Part shown: piece by piece, positions 8,709 through 16,953 of the stretch
Position numbering within the stretch: position 1 is the stretch's first letter
Layout of the letters: every line of letters starts with the position of its first letter
Assembly: GCA_017525805.1 (NCBI GenBank)
Contig: JAFXSH010000068.1
Location: forward strand, 11,995 to 75,994
Source: Clostridia bacterium
GTDB lineage: Bacteria; Bacillota_A; Clostridia; Christensenellales; Aristaeellaceae
Direction: 5' to 3'
Length of the DNA: 64,000 nt
Notes under the pieces: generated by a model
Told to the model about the DNA's origin: nothing
Seen by the model: only the letters and a program-made list of their open reading frames with translations
Database searches by the model: none
Translations under genes and position numbers: made by a program

Positions 8709-10234
8709 TACGGCTTCTCCTTGGGCCGGTCCCAGGCGCGCATGGGGCCGATAACCCGGTTCATGTGGAAGGGATTGGCGATGGCCCCCCGCAGCCGCTG
8801 CCGCCATACCGGCATGCGCAGCACGGCATCCGGGTTGGCGGGACGCTTGGGCGCGAGGGGGGCAAAGTAGGGCTGGCCCAAGCTGGTCAGGCGGAAAGCG
8901 CGCAAAAGCAGGCAGAACAGCACCAGGGTCATCCCCAAATACCCTCCTATTCCCGCGCCGATCGCCAGGGCGAGCTGAATGATCCGGATGGAGAGCGTCA
9001 GGGAAAAAGAGGGCGCGGCGTAACTGCCAAGGCCGCTTAGGGCCACCACGATCAGCACCAGGGGGCTGATGAGCTCCGCCTCCACCACCGCCTGACCCAA
9101 GATCAGCCCGCCCACGATGGACAGGCTGGCCCCCATGGCCCCTGGCACCCGAATGCCCGCCTCATTGATCAGGCTGAATACCAGCAGCATGATCAGCAGG
9201 GAGGGAAACAGGGAAAGGGGCACCTTGGCCTGGCTTTCGATCACCGAAGTGAGCAGGGAAAGGCTCATGCCCTCCGGGTGGTATACGGTCAAGGCGATGA
9301 ACACGGCAGGCAGCAAAAGGGATATGCCCATGCCGATCAGACGCAGCAGGCGCAGGAAGGTGCCGTACTGCCAGCGCAGGGCGGAATCGTCCGGCGCGTG
9401 GAAAAAATGCAGGAAACCGGCGGGCAAGGCCAGAACCTGGGGCGCGTTTTCCATCAGCAGCACGATCTGCCCTTCGTTGAGGAAGCTTACCGCCCGGTCG
9501 GGCCGCTCCGTCGCCACGGCCTGGGGCAGCAGGGCAAAGGGGCTGTCCTCGATCAACTGTTCTAACATGCCCAAACTGGATACATAATCTGCGTTGCAGC
9601 CAGCGATCCGGCGGCGCGTTTCTTCCACGTTATCTCTGCGGGCGACACCGTCCAAATACAGCATACACAGCCGCACGGGCACCTTGTTTCCCACGGTGAT
9701 TTGCTCGCTGATCAGGGCGGGGGTGCGCAGCATCCGGCGCAAAAGCACCGTATTATCCCGCAGGGATTCCATAAACCCCTCGTGGGGCCCTGCCACCACC
9801 GATTCGTTGACCGGTTCGCTTACCGCGCGTTTCACAAAGCCCTTGGCTTCGGCAATCAGCGCGCCGGGCATGGTATCCACGATCAGGGCGGCGTCCCCGC
9901 TGAACACCCGGTTAATCAGCGTGGAAAGCTGAGAAGTGGGCGTAATGGAGGAAAGGGGAAGCACCGTTTCACACAGGTACGCATCCAGCGGCGTGCCGTC
10001 CGAAGGAGAGGCGGCCTTCAAAAGCGGGTCCAATAAGAAGCGCTGGAGCGTTTCGCTGTCCGAAAGCCCGTCCACATACAGCAGCGCCGCCTTTTGCCCC
10101 ATGGCTTCAAACTGCCGCAGGATCACGTCCTCGCTTTCTTCCGCGTGGGCCGCTTGGCGAATCAGACGGATATTCTGCTGGTATTGCTCCGTCAGCACGC
10201 CGTTTTGCAGGGGTATCCAGGCGTTTTCTTCCAT
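8708..10234 (-). CDS. gerAA: GerA family spore germination protein (A subunit)
   Basis: 508 residues, close to the usual size of the family. A soluble N-terminal half is followed by several membrane segments in the C-terminal half and a cytoplasmic tail. Family-typical stretches include LLYVDGLSD, PGALIAEAKGFVKRAVSEPVNE and EGMSLSLLTSVIESQAKVPLS. In GerA-type receptors the A subunit forms the oligomeric nutrient-gated ion channel of the spore inner membrane. The ribosome binding site is AAAGGAGCG. It heads the three-gene germination operon, with a possible forespore promoter at 10263-10292. Confidence 0.92.
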   Translation of the reverse strand: MEENAWIPLQNGVLTEQYQQNIRLIRQAAHAEESEDVILRQFEAMGQKAALLYVDGLSDSETLQRFLLDPLLKAASPSDGTPLDAYLCETVLPLSSITPTSQLSTLINRVFSGDAALIVDTMPGALIAEAKGFVKRAVSEPVNESVVAGPHEGFMESLRDNTVLLRRMLRTPALISEQITVGNKVPVRLCMLYLDGVARRDNVEETRRRIAGCNADYVSSLGMLEQLIEDSPFALLPQAVATERPDRAVSFLNEGQIVLLMENAPQVLALPAGFLHFFHAPDDSALRWQYGTFLRLLRLIGMGISLLLPAVFIALTVYHPEGMSLSLLTSVIESQAKVPLSLFPSLLIMLLVFSLINEAGIRVPGAMGASLSIVGGLILGQAVVEAELISPLVLIVVALSGLGSYAAPSFSLTLSIRIIQLALAIGAGIGGYLGMTLVLFCLLLRAFRLTSLGQPYFAPLAPKRPANPDAVLRMPVWRQRLRGAIANPFHMNRVIGPMRAWDRPKEKP

Positions 10235-10262
10235 GCGCGCCGCTCCTTTCCTGTTTTACAGA

Positions 10263-10292
10263 CAGTATGACAGAAAAAGGCGGGTTTTATAC
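10263..10292 (-). promoter_or_regulatory. Possible forespore (sigma-F/G type) promoter of gerA operon
   Basis: On the minus strand GTATA (10288-10292) and CATACTG (10263-10269) are 18 bases apart. This resembles the G(C/T)ATA and CATNNTA elements of sigma-F/sigma-G promoters. The match is partial. Confidence 0.35.
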
Positions 10293-10375
10293 GGCTTTGA
10301 TGAAAGCGAAGGATTTGCAAAAACAGGCCGCGTATAGTAAATATGGATGAAATTTGAGGCGGGGGGAGGCAGTCT

Positions 10376-10627
10376 GTGCCGGAAATCACCTATCAGTGGA
10401 CGGATGGAAGCCATCCGGCGTTCCGGCATTTTTACGCGGTGACGGAGGCGTATTACAGCCGGATCGTGGGCGGAAAAGAAAACCGCGCGTCGTTTATCTC
10501 CTTCAACGCCTCCGCGCTCATGGATCAAATCGAAGAAAAAGCGCGGGATTTGGGCTTTTGCCGCGTCGTTTTGCAGACCCGGCCCATCATGCCGGACGCT
10601 GTTTGCTGCGCGAAAACCCTGCAATAA
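10376..10627 (+). pseudogene. Internally deleted GNAT N-acetyltransferase remnant
   Basis: An 83-residue frame starts at GTG 10376, behind GGGGGGAGG. Its N-terminal half (TDGSHPAF, IVGGKENRASF) matches the start of a common GNAT family. Residues 48-76 (ALMDQIEEKARDLGF, VVLQTRPIMPDAV) match the alpha-helix and strand after the acetyl-CoA loop. The end (CCAKTL) matches the usual C-terminus. The central strands with the acetyl-CoA-binding R/Q-x-x-G-x-G/A loop, about 45-50 residues, are missing. So are about 20 residues near the end. Both joins keep frame. It is probably a decayed gene, although the intact start signals leave a small derived protein possible. Confidence 0.6.
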
Positions 10628-10641
10628 GGAGGGAAAAACCT

Positions 10642-10830
10642 ATGGCGAAAATGGCTTTGATCCTGCTGGCGGTTTGTATGCTGACGGCCAGCGCGGGTGC
10701 TGAAACATTGGATGCCGGCAGCCTCAGGGAAGCGCGCCGGGCAGTATGGAACGCCTATCGGGAGGAGCAGCAGCGGGATGACCGGCTCCTTTCGGAAACA
10801 GCGGGGGATGTTACGTGCATTGTTCTTTGA
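10642..10830 (+). CDS. Small exported protein of unknown function
   Basis: 62 residues from the ATG at 10642, with AAGGAGG upstream. The first 20 residues form a clear signal peptide (MAKMALILLAVCMLTASAGA), probably cut after AGA. The mature part of about 42 residues is short, charged and helix-prone (REARRAVWNAYREEQQRDDR) with a single late cysteine. I do not recognise a family. It lies 14 bases behind the GNAT remnant and just before the amt promoter, so it may share the remnant's transcript. Confidence 0.55.
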   Translation: MAKMALILLAVCMLTASAGAETLDAGSLREARRAVWNAYREEQQRDDRLLSETAGDVTCIVL

Positions 10831-10842
10831 TTGTTCTGCCCC

Positions 10843-10871
10843 TTGACAAGAAACGGATTATCCCTTAAAAT
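10843..10871 (+). promoter_or_regulatory. Sigma-A promoter of the ammonium transporter
   Basis: TTGACA (10843-10848, perfect), a 17-base spacer and TAAAAT (10866-10871). Transcription would start near 10878, just before the leader hairpin. Confidence 0.8.
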
Positions 10872-10887
10872 GCTCTCATTCCAGCAA

Positions 10888-10926
10888 GGCGCAAGGGTGT
10901 GCTTGAACGCACCCGGCGCCTTTTTT
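10888..10926 (+). terminator. Leader terminator (candidate attenuator) upstream of amt
   Basis: GGCGC and GGGTGTG on the left arm pair with CGCACCC and GGCGCC on the right (10909-10920), followed by TTTTTT (10921-10926). It lies between the amt promoter and the amt start. Transcription must read through it, which is the layout of an attenuator. Confidence 0.7.
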
Positions 10927-10960
10927 GTTGGAAATTTTTACGGAAACGGAAGTGAGAAGT

Positions 10961-12664
10961 ATGACGTATTCTCCCGCGAACACGATCTGGGTGCTGTTGG
11001 GCGCCGCCCTGGTTTTCTTCATGCAGGCGGGCTTTGCCATGTGCGAAGCTGGCTTCACCCGGGCCAAGAACACCGGCAATATTTTGATGAAAAACCTGAT
11101 GGACTTTTGTATCGGCACGCCGCTTTACTGGCTGTTCGGCTACGGCATCATGTTCGGCGCGGGCACGGCGCTGTTTGGCTGGATCGATCCTTTCATTATG
11201 AAGGATTACAGCCACGTGCTCCCCGCCGGAGTGCCCCTGTGGGCCTACGCCATTTTCCAGACGGTATTCTGCGCCACCTCCGCCACCATCGTATCCGGGG
11301 CCATGGCGGAGCGCACCAAGTTTTCCGCTTACTGCATCTATTCCGCCGCCATTTCCCTGTTCATTTATCCGGTGTCCGGCCACTGGATCTGGGGCGGCGG
11401 CTGGCTGGCCGAAATGGGCTTCCATGATTTCGCCGGTTCCACCGCCGTGCATATGGTGGGCGGCGTGTGCGCCCTGATCGGGGCCAAAATGTTAGGGCCC
11501 CGCGTGGGCAAGTATGGGAAGGACGGAAAGCCCAAGGCCATTCTGGGCCACAACCTGTCCATCGCCGCTTTGGGCGTGTTCATCCTGTGGTTCTGCTGGT
11601 TTGGCTTTAACGGCGCCTCCACCGTGGGCATGGACAGCGACGAGCTGATCGAATCCGCCGGTCTGGTGTTCTTCAACACCAACTTAGCCGCCGCTGTTGC
11701 AACTCTGGTGACCATGCTGTTCACCTGGCTGCGCTACGGCAAGCCCGACGTATCCATGACTTTTAACGCGGCCTTGGCCGGGCTGGTTGGCATCACGGCG
11801 GGCTGCGACGCGGTGAACCCCTTCGGGGCCGCCCTGATCGGCCTGGTTTGCGGCTTCGCGGTGGTCCTGAGCGTGGAGCTCTTTGATAAGGTGATCAAGA
11901 TCGACGACCCGGTGGGCGCGATTTCCGTGCACGGCGTGTGCGGCGCGCTGGGCACCATCCTGACCGGCTTCTTCGCCACCGGCGTTTCCACTATGAAGGG
12001 CGTATTTTACGGCGGCGGGTTCAAATTCCTGGGAATCCAGTGCTTGGGCGTGCTGTGCACCATCGCCTGGACCGCTGTGGTGATCACTTTGGTTTTCGTC
12101 CTCATTAAAAAGACCATCGGCCTGCGTGCTGACGCCGCCGATGAGATCATGGGCCTGGACCGTTCCGAACACGGCTTGCCCACCGCCTACGCGGGCTTTG
12201 CCATCACGCCGGACGGCGGCATCGCCGAAACGGAAGCGCTGCCCGTGCCCGCGGAAGCGCCCGCTGTGGAAGCCGCTCCCCGCAAAGCAAAAGAAAAAGC
12301 ACCCGACGCGCCGGTTTATACGCGGGTGCAGATCATCTGCCGTCCCGGCAGTCTGGAAAGCCTGAAAGCAGCTATGAACAAGATCGGCATCACCGGCATG
12401 ACCGTCACCAACGTGATGGGCTACGGCATGCAGAAGGGCAAGCCGGAGTATTACCGCGGCACGCCGGTGGAAGTGACGCTGCTGCCCAAGGTACAGGTGG
12501 ATATCGTGGTGAGCAAGGTGCCCGTGCGCACGGTGATCGACACTGCCCGGAGCGTGCTGCATACCGGCCATATTGGCGACGGCAAGATCTTCGTGCAGGA
12601 TGTGGAGAACGTGGTGCGCGTCCGCACGGGCGAGGAAGGCTACGACGCTTTGCAGTCGGAATGA
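10961..12664 (+). CDS. amt: Ammonium transporter fused to a C-terminal PII domain
   Basis: 567 residues from the ATG at 10961. Residues 1 to about 405 form the 11-helix Amt channel (FFMQAGFAMCEAGFTRAKN, HMVGGVCALIGA, conserved end GLDRSEHG). An Ala/Pro-rich linker of roughly 45 residues follows. Residues 453-567 form a complete PII (GlnB/GlnK) domain: a T-loop region (YGMQKGKPEYYRGTPVEV), a TGHIGDGKIFV motif and VRVRTGEEG at the end. PII normally binds the Amt trimer and blocks the pore when nitrogen is plentiful. Here channel and regulator are one chain. The ribosome binding site is weak, and expression probably depends on passing the leader terminator. Confidence 0.93.
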   Translation: MTYSPANTIWVLLGAALVFFMQAGFAMCEAGFTRAKNTGNILMKNLMDFCIGTPLYWLFGYGIMFGAGTALFGWIDPFIMKDYSHVLPAGVPLWAYAIFQTVFCATSATIVSGAMAERTKFSAYCIYSAAISLFIYPVSGHWIWGGGWLAEMGFHDFAGSTAVHMVGGVCALIGAKMLGPRVGKYGKDGKPKAILGHNLSIAALGVFILWFCWFGFNGASTVGMDSDELIESAGLVFFNTNLAAAVATLVTMLFTWLRYGKPDVSMTFNAALAGLVGITAGCDAVNPFGAALIGLVCGFAVVLSVELFDKVIKIDDPVGAISVHGVCGALGTILTGFFATGVSTMKGVFYGGGFKFLGIQCLGVLCTIAWTAVVITLVFVLIKKTIGLRADAADEIMGLDRSEHGLPTAYAGFAITPDGGIAETEALPVPAEAPAVEAAPRKAKEKAPDAPVYTRVQIICRPGSLESLKAAMNKIGITGMTVTNVMGYGMQKGKPEYYRGTPVEVTLLPKVQVDIVVSKVPVRTVIDTARSVLHTGHIGDGKIFVQDVENVVRVRTGEEGYDALQSE

Positions 12665-12689
12665 ATTCTGACCGTGAATGATAAAACAT

Positions 12690-12735
12690 AAAAAACGGCG
12701 TGGATTGCAGACCGGATCGGCTGAAATCCACGCCG
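12690..12735 (-). terminator. Intrinsic terminator between amt and rnz
   Basis: An 11-base perfect stem, CGGCGTGGATT (12696-12706) with AATCCACGCCG (12725-12735). On the minus strand it runs into a U tract (A run 12690-12695), so it serves rnz best. It can also stop amt transcripts. Confidence 0.75.
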
Positions 12736-12738
12736 GTT

Positions 12739-13689
12739 TCATTTCTCGAAATTTGATTCTGTTTCGTTCTCGAACCGCAGGGCGGCGCGCATGCCGTCCT
12801 GGCCGCAAAGGGTATTCGCGAAGATGGACGCCGCGTTCGGAAGATAAGCCTCCGGGTCTTCGACCATTTGGGAATAGTGCGCCAGCCATAGCTGTTTTAC
12901 CTGTGCCTGGCGGGCGATTGACGCCGCCTGCGCGAAATTCATGTGCCCGTGATCGATGGCCAGTTCCGCCTGTTCATTCTCGCCGTAGGTCGCTTCGCTG
13001 ATCAGCAGATCGGCCTCCTTCGCCGCCGCAATTAGCCCGGCGCAGGGGGATGTATCGCCGGAAAACACAAATTTCAAGCCTTTGCGCGGTTCGCCCAATA
13101 CCTGCTCCGGACGAATGACGGCTTCGCCTGCCTGTACGCTCTGCCCCTTCTGCAAAAGGCTCCATTGGTTCACAGGAACGCCTAATTCCTTCGCTTTCTG
13201 CGGCAGGAACTTTCCGGCCCGTCCCAGCGTAAAGCAATACCCCTGACTGGGTACCCGATGCTCCGTTTTGAAGGCGGTGAGCTTTGCCTCCGTCGGCCAG
13301 CCTTTTGCCAGGGTTTCCAGCCGCAAGCCCTCCTCCGGAAAGGGGATCAGCACGATTTCATAGGACATCCATCCCGCCAGCTTGAGGATGGGAGAAAGCT
13401 CCTCCTTGAGTCCTTCGGGGCCGGTGATATACAGCGGGTCTGTCCGCCCTAAGCAGCACATGGTTTGCAGCAGGCCGGGAAGGCCGAAAATATGGTCGCC
13501 ATGGTAATGCGTCAGGGCGATCAAGTCCGCTTTCATCATACTGGCGCCCGCTTTTCTTGCCGCCGTTTGGGTGCCCTCGCCGCAGTCGAATAAAATGGAA
13601 CGTCCGCCGCAGGTCAATGCGACCGCGGTCAGCGCCCGGTCGGGCAGGGGAACGAGGGCCGACGTTCCCAGCAATGTTATATCGATCAT
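12739..13689 (-). CDS. rnz: Ribonuclease Z
   Basis: 316 residues, metallo-beta-lactamase fold. The metal-binding motif HYHGDH is at residues 61-66, after FDCGEGTQ. Downstream metal ligands lie in FSGDTSPC and in the HGHMNF segment. RNase Z cuts the 3' trailer from tRNA precursors, mainly those lacking encoded CCA. It is co-directional with the CCA-adding enzyme gene, whose stop it overlaps by 4 bases (ATGA). Two consecutive steps of tRNA 3' maturation are thus translated from one message. Confidence 0.93.
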   Translation of the reverse strand: MIDITLLGTSALVPLPDRALTAVALTCGGRSILFDCGEGTQTAARKAGASMMKADLIALTHYHGDHIFGLPGLLQTMCCLGRTDPLYITGPEGLKEELSPILKLAGWMSYEIVLIPFPEEGLRLETLAKGWPTEAKLTAFKTEHRVPSQGYCFTLGRAGKFLPQKAKELGVPVNQWSLLQKGQSVQAGEAVIRPEQVLGEPRKGLKFVFSGDTSPCAGLIAAAKEADLLISEATYGENEQAELAIDHGHMNFAQAASIARQAQVKQLWLAHYSQMVEDPEAYLPNAASIFANTLCGQDGMRAALRFENETESNFEK

Positions 13690-15092
13690 GGGTTTTTCAC
13701 CTCGTTTTTGATCCCTTGTTGCAGCGCTTTCCGCAGGTATCCCATCGTTTGCGAAAGCTGTTCCTCTTTGGGAACGCCCGCCAGACGGAGCTTGTGGGCG
13801 TAAGCCAGCGCGTCCGTGAAAATCGGTCCCGGTTCCGCCCCCGCCGCGATCAGGTCCTTGCCCATCACATAAGGCCGGCTCATTCTTTCTTTATATACCG
13901 CAAGCATTTCGCGCAGCTTGCATTCCGTTTCCGCGTAACCCTCCGCCAGCGCTTCCCGCCGTGTCCCGGCCCCCAAGCGGCCTAAATGATCGGCCTTTGC
14001 CAGCAGCAGCAGGTCTTCCGGGCAGACGGATGAATCAAACATGCTCATAAAGGATTTCACATGGATGGCTTCGCGCGCTTTTTTGTTCGGTTCCATGTGC
14101 AGTTCCGTCATGTTCAGCACGTATTTGGTCAGCTTCACTTCGTTGGTGATTCGGGAAAGAAAGCGCTGAACCAGCGGAAGGCCCGTTTTCTCATGGCCGT
14201 ATGCGTGCAGTACGCCGTTCTTTTCTTCCGTACTGTCCGCTTTTCCAAAATCGTGGCACAGGGCGGACAGCATGAACCATAAGGGTTCCTTCGCCTCGGC
14301 CCGCAGCGTCGCGGCCTCGTCCAGTACCTGCATGGTATGCGTCCATACGTCGCCTTCAGGATGATAGATGGGGTTTTGCGGGATGCCCGAAAGCGCCGCC
14401 AATTCCGGGAACCAAAGGGACAACTGGTTCATTTTCCGAAGCTCTTCAAAAAAGATGGAGGGTTTTGCCGCTTTCAGCAGCGCTTTTTCCAATTCGCCCA
14501 TGACGCGCTCCCCCGGCAGGGTGGCCACGTCCATTCCGGCGGAAATCGCCGTGGTTTCTTCCGCCACGGTAAAGCCGAAGCGGGCGGCAAACTGCGCCGC
14601 GCGGAACACCCGAAGCGGGTCCTCGGCAAAGGTTTGATCGTCCACGTGCCGGATGCGGCCGTGGGCCATATCCTCCCGGCCCCCGAAAAAGTCCAGCACC
14701 TCACCGGTCACAACGTCCTGCATCAGGGCGTTCATGGTGAAATCCCGGCGGCGGGCGGCTTTTTCCGCGCCGAGGAAGGGATCGACGAACACAGCGAAAT
14801 CCTTGTGCCCCCGGCCGGTGGCCACCTCGGAGCGGGGCATGGCGATATCCAGTTCATAATGGCGCAGGCCCATGACGCCAAAACTGGCGCCCATGGTGAG
14901 CCGTTCGCCCAGTCCATCCAAAATGGCTTCCAGCGTCTGAACGGGGATGCCATGCACCTCGATATCGATATCCTTGTTTTCACGGCCAAGGATCATATCC
15001 CGTACAAAGCCGCCCACAAAATACGTTTGCCCGCCCGCTTTACGGACTTCCGCCGCGACCCTGCGGGCCATCGCCATGTTTCTGTTTTCCAT
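13686..15092 (-). CDS. cca: CCA tRNA nucleotidyltransferase / poly(A) polymerase family with HD domain
   Basis: 468 residues from the ATG at 15092, preceded by GGAG at 6 bases. An ATG four codons earlier lacks its own site. The head domain has GGFVRDMILGRENKDIDIEV, with the G-x-V-R-D and D-x-D metal-binding signature. It is followed by RRDFTMNAL and the RNA-binding neck. A C-terminal HD domain is marked by CHDFGKAD. Enzymes of this class add or repair the 3' CCA of tRNA. The HD domain is usually a phosphohydrolase. It is first in the cca-rnz operon, behind a strong promoter at 15134-15162. Confidence 0.9.
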   Translation of the reverse strand: MENRNMAMARRVAAEVRKAGGQTYFVGGFVRDMILGRENKDIDIEVHGIPVQTLEAILDGLGERLTMGASFGVMGLRHYELDIAMPRSEVATGRGHKDFAVFVDPFLGAEKAARRRDFTMNALMQDVVTGEVLDFFGGREDMAHGRIRHVDDQTFAEDPLRVFRAAQFAARFGFTVAEETTAISAGMDVATLPGERVMGELEKALLKAAKPSIFFEELRKMNQLSLWFPELAALSGIPQNPIYHPEGDVWTHTMQVLDEAATLRAEAKEPLWFMLSALCHDFGKADSTEEKNGVLHAYGHEKTGLPLVQRFLSRITNEVKLTKYVLNMTELHMEPNKKAREAIHVKSFMSMFDSSVCPEDLLLLAKADHLGRLGAGTRREALAEGYAETECKLREMLAVYKERMSRPYVMGKDLIAAGAEPGPIFTDALAYAHKLRLAGVPKEEQLSQTMGYLRKALQQGIKNEVKNP

Positions 15093-15133
15093 CTGTGTCT
15101 CCATTCATCAATGGGATCGAATTTTCCTCGTCG

Positions 15134-15162
15134 ATTATACCACAAATACAAAAGACGCTCAA
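15134..15162 (-). promoter_or_regulatory. Sigma-A promoter of cca-rnz
   Basis: On the minus strand TTGAGC (15157-15162), a 17-base spacer and TATAAT (15134-15139). Confidence 0.7.
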
Positions 15163-15209
15163 GAAAACGAAAGTTTTACAATTCTGTGTAGAAAATATGA
15201 CGAAAGAAT

Positions 15210-15238
15210 TTGATAATCTACGGTGTGTATGTTATAAT
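15210..15238 (+). promoter_or_regulatory. Sigma-A promoter of dnaX
   Basis: TTGATA (15210-15215), a 17-base spacer and TATAAT (15233-15238). It is divergent from the cca promoter about 50 bases away. Confidence 0.7.
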
Positions 15239-15303
15239 GACAGAGCGGCAGGCGCGGAGAGGGTCATCCGCCGCGGCATGCGAAGCAGTGAAGGAGGATG
15301 CGG

Positions 15304-16908
15304 ATGTATCAGGCTTTGTACCGGGTATGGCGGCCCAAAACGTTTTCGGATATGGTGGGCCAGGAAGCCATCGTGCGCACCCTGCGCAATCAGGTCAATA
15401 CGGGACGGGTGGCCCACGCCTACCTGTTCTGCGGCAGCCGGGGAACGGGCAAAACCAGCGCGGCCCGAATCCTGACGCGAGCCATCAACTGCCTGAATCC
15501 CCAGAACGGCGATCCCTGCGGGGAATGCGAAAGCTGCCGCACGATTGAAGCGGACGCCTCTTTCGACGTATATGAAATGGACGCCGCCAGCAACAGCCGG
15601 GTGGAGGAGATCCGGGAGCTGCTGGAAAAAGTGGATTATCCGCCCCAGTTTGGCAAATACAAGGTGTATATCATCGACGAAGTGCACATGCTGAGCAACG
15701 CTGCTTTCAACGCCCTGCTGAAAACATTGGAGGAGCCGCCGGAATACATGGTGTTCATCCTGGCCACCACCGAACCCCAGAAGCTGCCCTCCACCATCCT
15801 TTCCCGCTGCCAGCGGTACGATTTCGGACGCTACTCCGAAGAACAGATCGCCGGGCACCTGAAAAAGGTGGTGGAGCAAAGCGGGGAAACCGCCGAGCCG
15901 GAAGCGCTGGAGCTGGTGGCCCGGGCGGCGGAGGGCGGCATGCGCGACGCCCTGTCCATCCTGGATATGTGCATGGGTTCCGGAGAAAAAATCACGGAAG
16001 AACACGTGCGGGCCGCCTTGGGGACGGCGGACCGGGCCTTTCTGTTTTCCTTTGCCGACGCCATTGCCCACCGGGACGGGGGAGAGGCCCTGCGGCTCAT
16101 TGAAGAATTGATGCGGAGCGGCCGGGATGTGCAGGTATTTTTAAAAGATGTATCGGCCCACCTTAGGCTGCTCATGGCTGCTTTGCTGTGCGGTCCGGGG
16201 GAAGGTCTGCCGGGGATCAGCGGCGAAAACGCCAAGCGGTACGCCGAGCAGGCCAAGCAGTTTTCCCAGCAGCGGCTGCTGCGGGTACTGGACGGGTGCA
16301 TGCGTGCCGAAGCGGATACCCGATGGGCGGCGTCGGCCCGGTCGGTGCTGGAGGTGTTCGCCCTGCGGGCCTGTGATCAGCCGGAGGAGCAGGACGTGGA
16401 AGCCCTGTTGGAGAGGGTAACGGAACTGGAGCGGCGTTTGGCGGAATTGGAGAAAAACGGCGTGCGCGCTGTTCAGGCCCCTGATGCGCAGGCGGCCTCA
16501 AAGCCTGACAGACCGGCGGGCTCCGTGCCCCGGCCTATTGTGGAGACGCCGGTACCGGCAGGCAGCCGCGCGCCCAAGGACGTGTGGAACGACGCGCTGA
16601 AATACCTGAAAAAAGCGGAACCCGCCATTTATGGCCCGCTTTCCCGCGCCAAATACGGCGGGTATCTGAACGGTGTGTATAAAGCTTTATTCGCCCCCGG
16701 TGAGGAAATTTTTATGAACATGCTCACCGCCCCGGAACGGAAAAGCAAAATTGAAAGCGCCCTGATTCAGGCGGGCGGCGAGAAAGCCGAATTTGACGCC
16801 GCATCCCAGATGATGCCCGCTGATCCCGACGCGGGAAAACGGCAGGAACAAAACGTGAACGGTTTGATCGATATGTTCGGACGGGACAAGGTGCAGGTCG
16901 ACGAGTAA
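15304..16908 (+). CDS. dnaX: DNA polymerase III subunits gamma and tau
   Basis: 534 residues from the ATG at 15304. AAGGAGG lies 6 bases upstream, and the ATG at 15298 is too close to it. The protein has the clamp-loader N-terminus YRPKTF-like (VWRPKTFSDMVGQ), Walker A GSRGTGKT (44-51), a zinc site C63/C72/C75/C78, DEVHM in the Walker B region and a sensor-1 segment in LATTEPQKLPSTILSRCQ. The C-terminal third is a diverged linker and tau-like region. It acts as the ATPase of the replicative clamp loader. The usual Firmicutes neighbours, the SRP RNA upstream and ybaB-recR downstream, are absent. Confidence 0.94.
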   Translation: MYQALYRVWRPKTFSDMVGQEAIVRTLRNQVNTGRVAHAYLFCGSRGTGKTSAARILTRAINCLNPQNGDPCGECESCRTIEADASFDVYEMDAASNSRVEEIRELLEKVDYPPQFGKYKVYIIDEVHMLSNAAFNALLKTLEEPPEYMVFILATTEPQKLPSTILSRCQRYDFGRYSEEQIAGHLKKVVEQSGETAEPEALELVARAAEGGMRDALSILDMCMGSGEKITEEHVRAALGTADRAFLFSFADAIAHRDGGEALRLIEELMRSGRDVQVFLKDVSAHLRLLMAALLCGPGEGLPGISGENAKRYAEQAKQFSQQRLLRVLDGCMRAEADTRWAASARSVLEVFALRACDQPEEQDVEALLERVTELERRLAELEKNGVRAVQAPDAQAASKPDRPAGSVPRPIVETPVPAGSRAPKDVWNDALKYLKKAEPAIYGPLSRAKYGGYLNGVYKALFAPGEEIFMNMLTAPERKSKIESALIQAGGEKAEFDAASQMMPADPDAGKRQEQNVNGLIDMFGRDKVQVDE

Positions 16909-16953
16909 ATCCTTCTCTCGCATACGGTATACCCTTTAGGAAAGGAGCATTTC

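Noticed and set aside
15105..15303. SRP RNA gene expected before dnaX in Firmicutes
   Set aside because: The gap is AT-rich, holds two divergent promoters and lacks the GGUGAA and GNAR tetraloop features of the RNA.
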